This document shows positions 7,585 to 14,257 of a stretch of 16,203 nt of DNA, in pieces; the stretch's first letter is position 1; each line of letters opens with the position of its first letter. The translations under genes were made by a program, and so were the position numbers. Source of the DNA: PVC group bacterium (lineage in GTDB: Bacteria; Verrucomicrobiota; Kiritimatiellia; SS1-B-03-39; UBA6053); assembly GCA_003565035.1 (NCBI GenBank), contig PXDP01000388.1, positions 1-16,203 of the forward strand, in the 5' to 3' direction. The notes under the pieces were generated by a model. The model was not told the origin of the DNA, searched no databases, and saw only the letters and a program-made list of their open reading frames with translations.

Positions 7585-8595
7585 ATGAACTTAACCTTAT
7601 CCAGAGCCCGGGATTTGCTGGGCCGTTTTGCGGACTGTCGTGTGCTCGTTGTCGGAGATCTGATGCTTGACCGCTACGTTCACGGTCAGGTGGACCGGAT
7701 CAGTCCTGAGGCCCCGGTGCCGGTTGTGAAAGTGCTCCGCGAGCGAAGTGTCCCCGGGGGTGCCTGCAATGTGGCCTTGAATATTCAGGCGCTGGGCGGT
7801 CATGCCGAACTCAGCGGAGCCATCGGCACCTGCGGCATGGGGGATGAACTTCTGGGGCATTTGCACCGTGCCGGCGTGGGGACGGAGGGCGTGTATCGCG
7901 CCGATGACATTACCACGGTGGTGAAGACCCGTATCCTGGCGGACCGCCAGCAAATGCTGCGGGTGGACCATGAGGCCGCTGATCTGATTGATTTAATGTC
8001 GGTTCCTGAATTTGCCTGTCGACTCGACCGGGTGATGGCCAAGGTTCATGGGGTGGTGCTGGAGGACTACGGGAAAGGCGTTTTGCGTCAGTCGGTGGTT
8101 TCGCAGGTGCTTGAGCAGGCCCGAGCGCGGGGGGTGCCCTCCGGGTTCGACCCGAAAGACAATCATGAATTGGATGTCCGCGGGGTGACCTTTGCGACAC
8201 CGAACCGTAAAGAGGCGTTTCATGTTGCGGGCCTCCGGGACCGGACACCGGAAGCGGACCCGCTTCGGGATGTGCATCTCGGGCTGGTCTCTGAACGGCT
8301 GCGAGATTTGTGGGCGCCGGAACATCTTGCCATTACGCTGGGACCGCAGGGGATGCTGTTGAAATCCGGGGACGGGGATGCGCAGCATGTTTCCACCCGC
8401 GCCCGGGAGGTGTTTGATGTGAGCGGGGCCGGAGACACGGTGATTGCGACGATTCTGATGGCCCTGTGTGTTGGCGCCACGTTCCGGGAAGCGGCGGAGC
8501 TGGCCAATGCGGCGGCGGGCATTGTGGTGGCCAAGCTGGGAACGGCGACCACGACGCCGGATGAACTTTTGGCGGCACTTGCGGAGGATCAATGA
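7585..8595 (+). CDS. rfaE1: D-glycero-beta-D-manno-heptose-7-phosphate kinase (PfkB family)
   Basis: A 336-residue ribokinase-fold kinase. The N-terminal segment VVGDLMLDRYVHGQVDRISP (22-41) and PGGACNVALNIQALGG (57-72) are typical of the RfaE/HldE kinase domain. The catalytic aspartate is D284 in the anion-hole motif GAGD (281-284). It phosphorylates heptose 7-phosphate at C1 in the cytoplasm, on the route to ADP-heptose for LPS inner core. E. coli HldE carries a second, nucleotidyltransferase domain; this protein is the kinase half only, so a separate RfaE2/HldC is needed elsewhere. It lies 43 bp after the toroid gene and overlaps kdsB by 4 bp (ATGA). No Shine-Dalgarno precedes the ATG. An imperfect hairpin (7558-7581) sits just upstream of the start. 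Confidence 0.92.
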   Translation: MNLTLSRARDLLGRFADCRVLVVGDLMLDRYVHGQVDRISPEAPVPVVKVLRERSVPGGACNVALNIQALGGHAELSGAIGTCGMGDELLGHLHRAGVGTEGVYRADDITTVVKTRILADRQQMLRVDHEAADLIDLMSVPEFACRLDRVMAKVHGVVLEDYGKGVLRQSVVSQVLEQARARGVPSGFDPKDNHELDVRGVTFATPNRKEAFHVAGLRDRTPEADPLRDVHLGLVSERLRDLWAPEHLAITLGPQGMLLKSGDGDAQHVSTRAREVFDVSGAGDTVIATILMALCVGATFREAAELANAAAGIVVAKLGTATTTPDELLAALAEDQ

Positions 8596-9338
8596 AGGCT
8601 GTTGCGGTGATCCCGGCGCGGTATGGAAGCCAGCGCTTTCCGGGGAAAATGTTGGAGGATCTGGGCGGCAAACCCCTGTTTGTGCGCACGGTGGAGCGGG
8701 CCAGACAGGCAAAACGACTTGAGGGTGTTTTGGTGGCCACCGATGATCCCCGCATTGCGGAGGCGGCGGACCGGGAGAGAATTCCCGTTAAAATGACCCG
8801 GGCAGATCATCCCTCCGGCACGGACCGGATCGCCGAGGCGGTTGCGGAGCTGGATGCGGAAGTGATTGTCAACGTTCAGGGGGATGAACCGTTTATGGAT
8901 CCGGCGCTGATTGACCGGCTGGTGGTGCGTATGGAGGAGGAACCGGGCCTGGACATGGCCACGGCCTCCACGCCGATCCGCAAGACAGAAGATCTGAACG
9001 CCTCTTCGGTGGTGAAGGTTGTCTGCTCGGATGCAGGCCATGCGCTGTATTTCAGCCGCAGTGTGATCCCATTTTGCCGGGATGTGTCTCCGGAAGCGGT
9101 TTTACATCAAGGGGTTTACCAACGGCACCTTGGAATTTACGCCTATCGCCGTTCATTTCTTCTTGAGCTGGTTCGGCATCCCCCGCATGTGCTGGAGGAT
9201 CTGGAAAAACTGGAGCAACTTCGGGCCCTGGCGCTGGGAGCCAAAATCGCGGTTCTAAAAACGGATCAGCCAGCACCCGGCGTGGACACGCCTGAAGACC
9301 TGGCCGTGGCCAGAGACTGGTTTGCGCAACAAGGTTGA
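8592..9338 (+). CDS. kdsB: 3-deoxy-manno-octulosonate cytidylyltransferase (CMP-Kdo synthetase)
   Basis: At 248 residues it has the usual length of KdsB. The N-terminal nucleotide-binding segment IPARYGSQRFPGKMLEDLGG (8-27) is diagnostic. VNVQGDEPFMDP supplies the Mg2+/CTP-binding acidic residues, and HLGIYAYRRSFL with the C-terminal GVDTPEDL are also characteristic. It activates Kdo with CTP in the cytoplasm before transfer to lipid A. The ATG lies within the ATGA overlap with rfaE1, so both LPS-sugar genes are translationally coupled; this pairing makes metabolic sense because heptose and Kdo form the inner core. The reading frame ends inside a candidate terminator stem. Confidence 0.95.
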   Translation: MKAVAVIPARYGSQRFPGKMLEDLGGKPLFVRTVERARQAKRLEGVLVATDDPRIAEAADRERIPVKMTRADHPSGTDRIAEAVAELDAEVIVNVQGDEPFMDPALIDRLVVRMEEEPGLDMATASTPIRKTEDLNASSVVKVVCSDAGHALYFSRSVIPFCRDVSPEAVLHQGVYQRHLGIYAYRRSFLLELVRHPPHVLEDLEKLEQLRALALGAKIAVLKTDQPAPGVDTPEDLAVARDWFAQQG

Positions 9339-9358
9339 GCTGAAAACCTGTTCGTTTT
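9328..9358 (+). terminator. Possible rho-independent terminator after kdsB
   Basis: The kdsB stop region can fold: AACA + GGTT (9328-9336, one bulged A) pairs with AACCTGTT (9345-9352) around an 8-nt loop. CG and four T then follow. The stem is short and the T run brief, so termination is possible but weak. Confidence 0.3.
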
Positions 9359-9467
9359 GCCTGCTTATTCATCACGAACTCAAAATCGTTGATGTCAACG
9401 TCGCGGGCTTGGCACCTGGAACAAGACGGATAGAGACTTTTCATAGTATTCACCCATCTCTCCCCGT

Positions 9468-9486
9468 TTTGAAAAGTCTTTTCAAA
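9468..9486. repeat. Perfect 19-bp palindrome
   Basis: TTTGAAAAGTCTTTTCAAA has 9-bp arms around one central T. No T tract follows on either strand within a few bases, so a terminator is unlikely. The geometry (9+1+9) suits a dimeric regulator's operator, but no gene start is near it on either strand. Confidence 0.5.
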
Positions 9487-9541
9487 GGTGGATAGCATGT
9501 CGCCCGGATCGCTCGTATTGTTTTTTGCACGTTCATATCCA

Positions 9542-9593
9542 CGTCACCGCCCCGCTTGCCCTGCTCTGTTCACACAAATCTTACTGGACAATA
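9542..9593 (-). repeat. Inverted repeat arm, left
   Basis: Read on the minus strand, TATTGTCCAGTAAGATTTGT followed by GCAGGGCAAGCGGGG matches the plus-strand segment at 10032-10090 (TATTGCCCAGTAGGATTTAT ... GCAGGGCAAGCGGGG). 15 consecutive bases are identical at the core, and a 24-base ungapped stretch matches at 18 positions by eye. Together the arms bound ~550 bp. Confidence 0.6.
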
Positions 9594-9669
9594 CTCGTAC
9601 ATTAGGATTCAGTTCTTGTGGCGGTAGCGCAAAGGTCATTGAACCACCAGCCTCACGCTCCATAACACT

Positions 9670-9862
9670 CTTGATGCCAACGGCATCACATTCGTCAGCA
9701 AGGGGCAACGCCCCTTGAGATCCCAAGCAGAATACCGCGCATCCTGCTGGGATGCCATTCCTCTTCGCACTTAAAGAATACCATCCCTTCAGGATGGGAC
9801 TAGGGTGAACTTGCCCAGGGGCGGAGCCCCTGGCTGACGAATCTTATCCCGTTGGGATAAAA
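9670..9862. mobile_element. REPIN/MITE-like cluster of six hairpins in mirrored arrangement
   Basis: Six small hairpins lie in 190 bp: TGATGCC-AAC-GGCATCA (9672-9688); CAAGGGGC-AAC-GCCCCTTG (9699-9717); GCATCC...GGATGC (9739-9755); CCATCC-CTTCA-GGATGG (9781-9797); CCAGGGGC-GGA-GCCCCTGG (9815-9833); TTATCCC-GTT-GGGATAA (9844-9860). The outer two on each side are inverted copies of one another, joined by ATTCGTCAGC (9690-9699) on the left and its exact complement GCTGACGAAT (9833-9842) on the right. Two inverted REP-like units around a spacer is the layout of REPINs and of non-autonomous elements mobilised by REP-associated tyrosine transposases. No transposase is in the window, so mobility is inferred. 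Confidence 0.6.
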
Positions 9863-10031
9863 ACCCTTTCAATGTTCACTGTACGACATTCAATTTCTCT
9901 CCGCCACCTCTGGCAGCATTGTACTGCCCGTTCTGCACAGTATTTTTCACCTCCGTGTTAATCAAACCGCAGTTCTCGCTGAGAAAAGTTACCCTTGAGC
10001 GGTAGAGACGATGACGCAAAGGAAAGCAAGC

Positions 10032-10090
10032 TATTGCCCAGTAGGATTTATGTATAAAGGGCAGGGCAAGCGGGGTGGCGGGCTCGTCAC
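10032..10090 (+). repeat. Inverted repeat arm, right
   Basis: Plus-strand partner of the arm at 9542-9593, with the shared core GCAGGGCAAGCGGGG at 10061-10075. The midpoint of the two arms (~9816) does not coincide with that of the hairpin cluster (~9766), so the two structures are probably independent insertions or a rearranged element. Confidence 0.6.
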
Positions 10091-10163
10091 TGTAATGATG
10101 CTGAGATCTTGTTTCTTGACGCATTTGAATTTGCGATAGATTTTGGGTGAAATCCCGGGCAAA

Positions 10164-10192
10164 TTGATGTTTTATATTAAGTTCTTTACATT
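10164..10192 (+). promoter_or_regulatory. Candidate sigma-70 promoter for the second toroid gene
   Basis: TTGATG (10164-10169) and TACATT (10187-10192) each match the consensus at 4 of 6 positions with 17-bp spacing, 61 bp before the start codon. The whole region 10125-10253 is AT-rich, so chance matches are easy; this is only the best candidate I see. Confidence 0.3.
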
Positions 10193-10241
10193 TGAAGCGA
10201 AATTAGTACCCATGTTAATGAATAATTAGCTCAATAGAATC

Positions 10242-10246
10242 AAGGA
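10242..10246 (+). promoter_or_regulatory. Shine-Dalgarno of the second toroid gene
   Basis: AAGGA lies 7 bases before the ATG at 10254, a good spacing. It fixes this start and is stronger than the signals in front of most other genes of the window. Confidence 0.7.
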
Positions 10247-10253
10247 TTGAAAT

Positions 10254-11732
10254 ATGAAGCTAGAACATAGAACAAAGTTGGAGCATTATTTAAGTGTCGG
10301 TATATCCATATTGGCGAATTTTGGTTTGTTTTCAGCCATGCTTATCTACATTACCTTTGACAACAATCAGGATAATGAGCTGCAGCAAACAATGGTGATT
10401 GATCCGGTGGAGCAGGAACTCATCGAGGAGTTGGAGGAGGAAATTGTTGAAGAAGTGACTGAGATGCAGGAAATGCAGGATTTCACGGATTTCCAAGATA
10501 TTGATATTGAGATTTCCACAGACTTTGAGCCGGATCAGGAGGTTGTGGATGCGCCGCCGGATGCGGACATTACCGAATTAACTGCATTGCTTTCGGATAT
10601 TGCCAGCCCGGTGCTGATGAATGATTTGATGCCCGGCCGAACGGCTGCCGGCAGAGCCAGGGCCTTGCGTGAGCACGGAGGAAGTGCTCAGACAGAAGCG
10701 GCTGTTCGACGTGCACTGCGCTGGCTGAAGGATAATCAGGAGTCTGACGGGTCATGGCGAGGGCGCGGTGGAGCGAACAGCCACACAGGAATGACCGGCC
10801 TGGCGATTTTAACGTTTTTGGCGCATGGAGAGACCATGAGTTCCGCCGAATTCGGAGGAACGGTCTCCGCAGGGTTACGCTTTTTGGTCGAAAGAGCCCA
10901 ACAGGAGGATGGGACGTTCCGCTATGTTGACCAAGCAGCCAATCGTGGTGGAGTGTATGCGCACGCGATTGCAACCTATGCGTTAACTGAAGCTTACGGG
11001 ATGACCCGGAATCAGTTGTTGGAGGAGCCGGTGAAGAAGGCTCTTCGCGTCATCATCAACGGTCAGAGATCTGACGGGGGATTTGATTACAGTTATGCCC
11101 TGCACGGGGGAGAGAGGGACCGGTGTACTTCTGTTGCCGGTTGGCAGATTCAGGCCATGAAAGCGGCGGAAATTGCACAGATCGGTCTTCCGGAGCTGCC
11201 GAGTGCCCTGTCTCTTTCTCTTCGGGGCATGAAAATGAATCAGCGGGAGGATCACCGGTTTATTTATGCATCCGGCAGATCGGGGGGGCGCATCAGTAAC
11301 CGGAATATTATGACCGCGATCGGTACCCTGTGCCTGCAAATTCTCGGGGAGGCCCGCTCGCGGGAAGTGCGCGGTGCCATGGGGATATTGGCAGAGCTGA
11401 CTCCGGAGGATTTCCATCCGGAGATGGAACCTGTGTATGCCTGGTATTATGCGACGCAGGCGTATTTTCATCAAGGCGGCTCTGTTTGGAACCGCTGGAA
11501 TCGTTTGTTTGCACCGATGGCCGTAAATGCTCAGGAGCCCGACGGTCGTTGGGAATGGGATTTGGGTCGAAGCGACAACTATGGGCCGGTTTATCACACA
11601 ACCCTTACTGCGTTGAGTCTGATGGTCTATTATCGGTATCTGCCCACCATGCAGACCGAGTTAATTCAGCAGCGTCCTGAGCGTTCACCGGCACCACTGG
11701 AAGAGGATGATATCATTACCATCACTCTTTGA
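10254..11732 (+). CDS. TolA/TonB-like membrane anchor fused to an alpha/alpha-toroid domain, paralogue 2
   Basis: 492 residues with the same architecture as the gene at 6030. It has a basic tail, a TM helix 13-34 with S18-x3-N22 (ISILANFGLFSAML), TMVIDP (46-51), an acidic linker to ~113, a toroid from ~146 and a final EDDIITITL. Ungapped, the first 130 residues are identical at ~103 positions to paralogue 1, whereas the toroid is clearly more divergent. QW-like turns include LRWLKDNQESDGSW, VIINGQRSDGGF and NAQEPDGRWEW. The late motif YHTTLTALSLMVYYRYLP resembles the end of planctomycete squalene-cyclase-like proteins as I recall them. No DxDD acid motif or prenyltransferase zinc triad is apparent, so an enzyme function is not supported. 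It has its own Shine-Dalgarno and lies 54 bp before ftsK, probably co-transcribed with the envelope genes that follow. Confidence 0.8.
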   Translation: MKLEHRTKLEHYLSVGISILANFGLFSAMLIYITFDNNQDNELQQTMVIDPVEQELIEELEEEIVEEVTEMQEMQDFTDFQDIDIEISTDFEPDQEVVDAPPDADITELTALLSDIASPVLMNDLMPGRTAAGRARALREHGGSAQTEAAVRRALRWLKDNQESDGSWRGRGGANSHTGMTGLAILTFLAHGETMSSAEFGGTVSAGLRFLVERAQQEDGTFRYVDQAANRGGVYAHAIATYALTEAYGMTRNQLLEEPVKKALRVIINGQRSDGGFDYSYALHGGERDRCTSVAGWQIQAMKAAEIAQIGLPELPSALSLSLRGMKMNQREDHRFIYASGRSGGRISNRNIMTAIGTLCLQILGEARSREVRGAMGILAELTPEDFHPEMEPVYAWYYATQAYFHQGGSVWNRWNRLFAPMAVNAQEPDGRWEWDLGRSDNYGPVYHTTLTALSLMVYYRYLPTMQTELIQQRPERSPAPLEEDDIITITL

Positions 11733-11774
11733 ACACTGTACACCATTCTGCTTGCCTCGTTTAGAATCCTGTTT

Positions 11775-11783
11775 AAGGTGGGG
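11775..11783 (+). promoter_or_regulatory. Shine-Dalgarno deciding the ftsK start
   Basis: AAGGTGGGG precedes the ATG at 11787 (AAGGTG ends 6 bases before it). An in-frame GTG at 11778 lies inside this ribosome-binding sequence, so the ATG is the better start. Confidence 0.65.
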
Positions 11784-11786
11784 CGC

Positions 11787-14255
11787 ATGGCCAAAAGCAA
11801 AGCATCCTCCATATCAGATCCTCCCCGCCGGACCGGCAGACGGGAGATTATTGGTCTGGGGTTATTGGCGTTTTCGGTCCTGCTCGGCTTAAGTCTGCTT
11901 TCTTTCCGTCCGCATGATATCTCCGTGATTCAGAGCCCTCCGAATCAGCCGACGGCGAATATCATTGGTCTGGCCGGGGCCTGGTCGGCCTACGTATTGT
12001 TTGTCTTGCTGGGTCTGGCGGCCTACGTGCTTCCGGTGGTGCTGGCGACGCAGGGGGTGTTGTGTCTGGCGGGGGATGAGCATGTGCCGGGCTTAAAGCT
12101 GGGCCATAAACTCGGCTGGATGGGGCTTTTGCTTCTGTGCGCGGCCTGTCTGCTAGAGCTGATTCATGCGCCGGTGAGCCGAATGGCCTCAGATCTGAAC
12201 CTGGCCTTCGCCGGCGGCGCGGTCGGGCATTTGCTGGGTTCACGGGTTTTGATCCGGCTGATGGGGGAAATTGGCACCGGCATTCTCATCGCGTTTCTGG
12301 TGCTGATTGCGGCGGTTTGCCTGTTTGATTTTGAAATTGCCCCGTTTTTCCGGGATCCGAAAGGAACCCTGGGGCCTCTTTGGCAAAAACTGTTGTTGAT
12401 GCTGTCGCCCGGCGCGAGTGAAGACGAGGAGGCCGGGCGTTCACCGCCGGTTGAAAAACCGGCCCGGCGCCCCAAACGGAAAAAGGCGGAGCCGGTGCCG
12501 GAGCCTGACCCCCTGGCGGACCCTCTGTTCCCGGAGCCGGCAGCCCCGCTGGACTGGGACGAGCCCGAGCCTAAAGCCCTGCCGTCCGAGCCGCCAGCCG
12601 CAGTTGAACCGCCCGCGCCCAAGGAAGAACCTTCGATCTTCAAACGGTCTGCCGGAACTTCCCCGAAAACCAAATCCCCTGCTCCCGTGGCGGACGATCC
12701 GGGCGAGACGTTTGAGGCGGATGTCGATTCAGGCACCGGTCAGGTCTGGAAGCTTCCCCCGATTTCGTTCCTGCAGGAAGTCACCGGAGGCGTGGCCCCG
12801 GACGCGGCCCGGGACGAATATTTGCGGCAACTGCTGGAGCGGACTCTGAAAGAATTCGGCGTGGAGGCCACAATCACGGAAGTCAACCGGGGACCGGTAG
12901 TGACCAGTTTCGAGGTCCTGCCTGCGGCCGGAGTCCGGGTGGAGAAAATTGCCGGCCTGAGCAATAATCTGGCTTTGGCACTGAAGGCCGAATCCATCCG
13001 CGTGCAGGCCCCGATTCCCGGGAAGGGAGTGGTCGGGATCGAGGTGCCGAACAGTAAAACCTCCGTGGTGTTTGCCCGTCAGATCATCGGCGGTCCGGAA
13101 TGGGAGAAGTCGAAAGACTGGCGTCGGGGCAAGATTGCCCTGCCACTCTGTCTGGGCGTGGATGTGAGCGGCAACACTCTGGTCGGCGATTTGGCGGATA
13201 TGCCGCATTTACTGATTGCCGGGGCGACGGGCTCCGGGAAGTCGGTGTGTATGAACTCACTGCTGGCGGGGCTGCTGATGTCGCGGACCCCGGATCAGCT
13301 CCGGCTGATTCTGGTGGACCCGAAAATTGTCGAATTCACGGCCTACCGCGATCTGCCGCATCTGGTGGTTCCGGTGATCACCGACCCCAAAAAGGTGGGG
13401 CTGGGGCTGCGCTGGGCGATCACAGAGATGGAAAAACGTTACAAGCTGTTTGCCAAAGTCGGGGTGCGCAATATTCGCGGCTACAACACCCGGGTGGTGG
13501 CCAAACAGGGGGATTTGTTCGGGGTGGATGACGAACCGAAAGAAAAGCACCCGGAAACGCTTCCTTACATCGTGGTGGTGATCGATGAGCTGGCGGACCT
13601 GATGATGGTGGCCCAGGCGGAAATTGAAAACTACATCGCGCGGCTCGCCCAGCTGTCGCGTGCGGTGGGGATTCACATGATTCTGGCGACCCAGCGTCCC
13701 TCGGTCAACGTCATTACCGGCACGATTAAAGCCAACTTTCCCTCTCGCATTGCCTTTCAGGTGGCGCAGAAGACCGACAGCCGCACGATTCTGGACGCGA
13801 TCGGTGCCGACAAACTGCTCGGCAAGGGAGATATGCTCTTTTTGGCCCCCAGCAGCGCCAAGCTGCAGCGCGCGCAGGGGGCCTGGACTTCGGATGAGGA
13901 AATTACAAAAATCGTGGACTTCATCAAAGCGCAGGGTACGCCCGATTATGAAAATAAAGTGACGGAAAAACTGACCAGTTCCGCGCCGGAACTGCCTGCA
14001 CAGGATGAGGATGACGATTTAATTGAGCAGGCCGTTGAGGTGATCCGTCAACCCCGCCGGGCCTCCACGAGTTCGCTCCAGCGGCGCCTGCGTATTGGGT
14101 ACAACCGCGCCGCGCGGCTGATGGATCAATTGGAGGAAAAAGGGGTGATCGGTCCGCCGCAGGGGAGCGATCCCCGCGAAATTCTGATTGATTTGGACGG
14201 GGAGGTCCCCCAGAATGACTCGGATCTTGAGACTCAACCGGATGTGGACAGCTGA
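11787..14255 (+). CDS. ftsK: DNA translocase FtsK/SpoIIIE
   Basis: 822 residues from the ATG. Order of domains: an N-terminal region of about four TM helices (~20-195); a Pro/Glu-rich cytoplasmic linker (~210-315); the alpha/beta RecA-like motor; and a C-terminal winged-helix gamma domain (~740-805, DDDLIEQAVEVIRQPRRAST onward). Walker A is GATGSGKS at 479-486 and Walker B is VVVIDE with D600-E601. ATQRPSVNVITGTIKANFPS is the highly conserved segment after the motor's sensor region. The protein forms a hexameric ATP-driven pump at the division septum that moves chromosome ends, directed by gamma-domain recognition of polar DNA motifs. Its length is closer to SpoIIIE (~790) than to E. coli FtsK (1,329), whose linker is far longer. 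rodZ starts 2 bases after its stop. Confidence 0.96.
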   Translation: MAKSKASSISDPPRRTGRREIIGLGLLAFSVLLGLSLLSFRPHDISVIQSPPNQPTANIIGLAGAWSAYVLFVLLGLAAYVLPVVLATQGVLCLAGDEHVPGLKLGHKLGWMGLLLLCAACLLELIHAPVSRMASDLNLAFAGGAVGHLLGSRVLIRLMGEIGTGILIAFLVLIAAVCLFDFEIAPFFRDPKGTLGPLWQKLLLMLSPGASEDEEAGRSPPVEKPARRPKRKKAEPVPEPDPLADPLFPEPAAPLDWDEPEPKALPSEPPAAVEPPAPKEEPSIFKRSAGTSPKTKSPAPVADDPGETFEADVDSGTGQVWKLPPISFLQEVTGGVAPDAARDEYLRQLLERTLKEFGVEATITEVNRGPVVTSFEVLPAAGVRVEKIAGLSNNLALALKAESIRVQAPIPGKGVVGIEVPNSKTSVVFARQIIGGPEWEKSKDWRRGKIALPLCLGVDVSGNTLVGDLADMPHLLIAGATGSGKSVCMNSLLAGLLMSRTPDQLRLILVDPKIVEFTAYRDLPHLVVPVITDPKKVGLGLRWAITEMEKRYKLFAKVGVRNIRGYNTRVVAKQGDLFGVDDEPKEKHPETLPYIVVVIDELADLMMVAQAEIENYIARLAQLSRAVGIHMILATQRPSVNVITGTIKANFPSRIAFQVAQKTDSRTILDAIGADKLLGKGDMLFLAPSSAKLQRAQGAWTSDEEITKIVDFIKAQGTPDYENKVTEKLTSSAPELPAQDEDDDLIEQAVEVIRQPRRASTSSLQRRLRIGYNRAARLMDQLEEKGVIGPPQGSDPREILIDLDGEVPQNDSDLETQPDVDS

Positions 14256-14257
14256 TT

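Larger units (their letters stand above)
9339..10253. other. 915-bp gene-free stretch rich in inverted repeats
   Basis: No open frame here resembles a gene. The longest are 60-80 codons, lack a family match I know, and run through hairpin repeats. On the minus strand 9498-9339 reads MKSLYPSCSRCQARDVDIND and similar, a Cys-containing stretch that might be the remnant of a coding sequence, but it runs on into antisense of kdsB and I cannot assign it. The stretch contains a 19-bp palindrome, a pair of ~50-60-bp inverted arms, a mirrored cluster of six hairpins, and an AT-rich upstream region for the second toroid gene. Overall it looks like a landing site for small non-coding mobile elements inserted between two operon-like blocks. 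Confidence 0.6.

Noticed and set aside
9488..9726. Small open frames on both strands (plus 9488-9718, minus 9726-9544)
   Set aside because: They run through the hairpin repeats, have no recognisable domain and no good ribosome-binding site; most likely chance.
9672..9860. CRISPR array
   Set aside because: The repeats are palindromic units of differing sequence in mirrored orientation, not identical direct repeats with regular unique spacers.
9876..10124. An 82-codon minus-strand open frame
   Set aside because: No family match, and it crosses the right inverted-repeat arm; not supported as a gene, though a decayed coding remnant cannot be excluded.
11778..11786. Upstream GTG start for ftsK
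   Set aside because: The GTG lies within the Shine-Dalgarno of the ATG at 11787; it would add only three residues and lacks its own ribosome-binding site.
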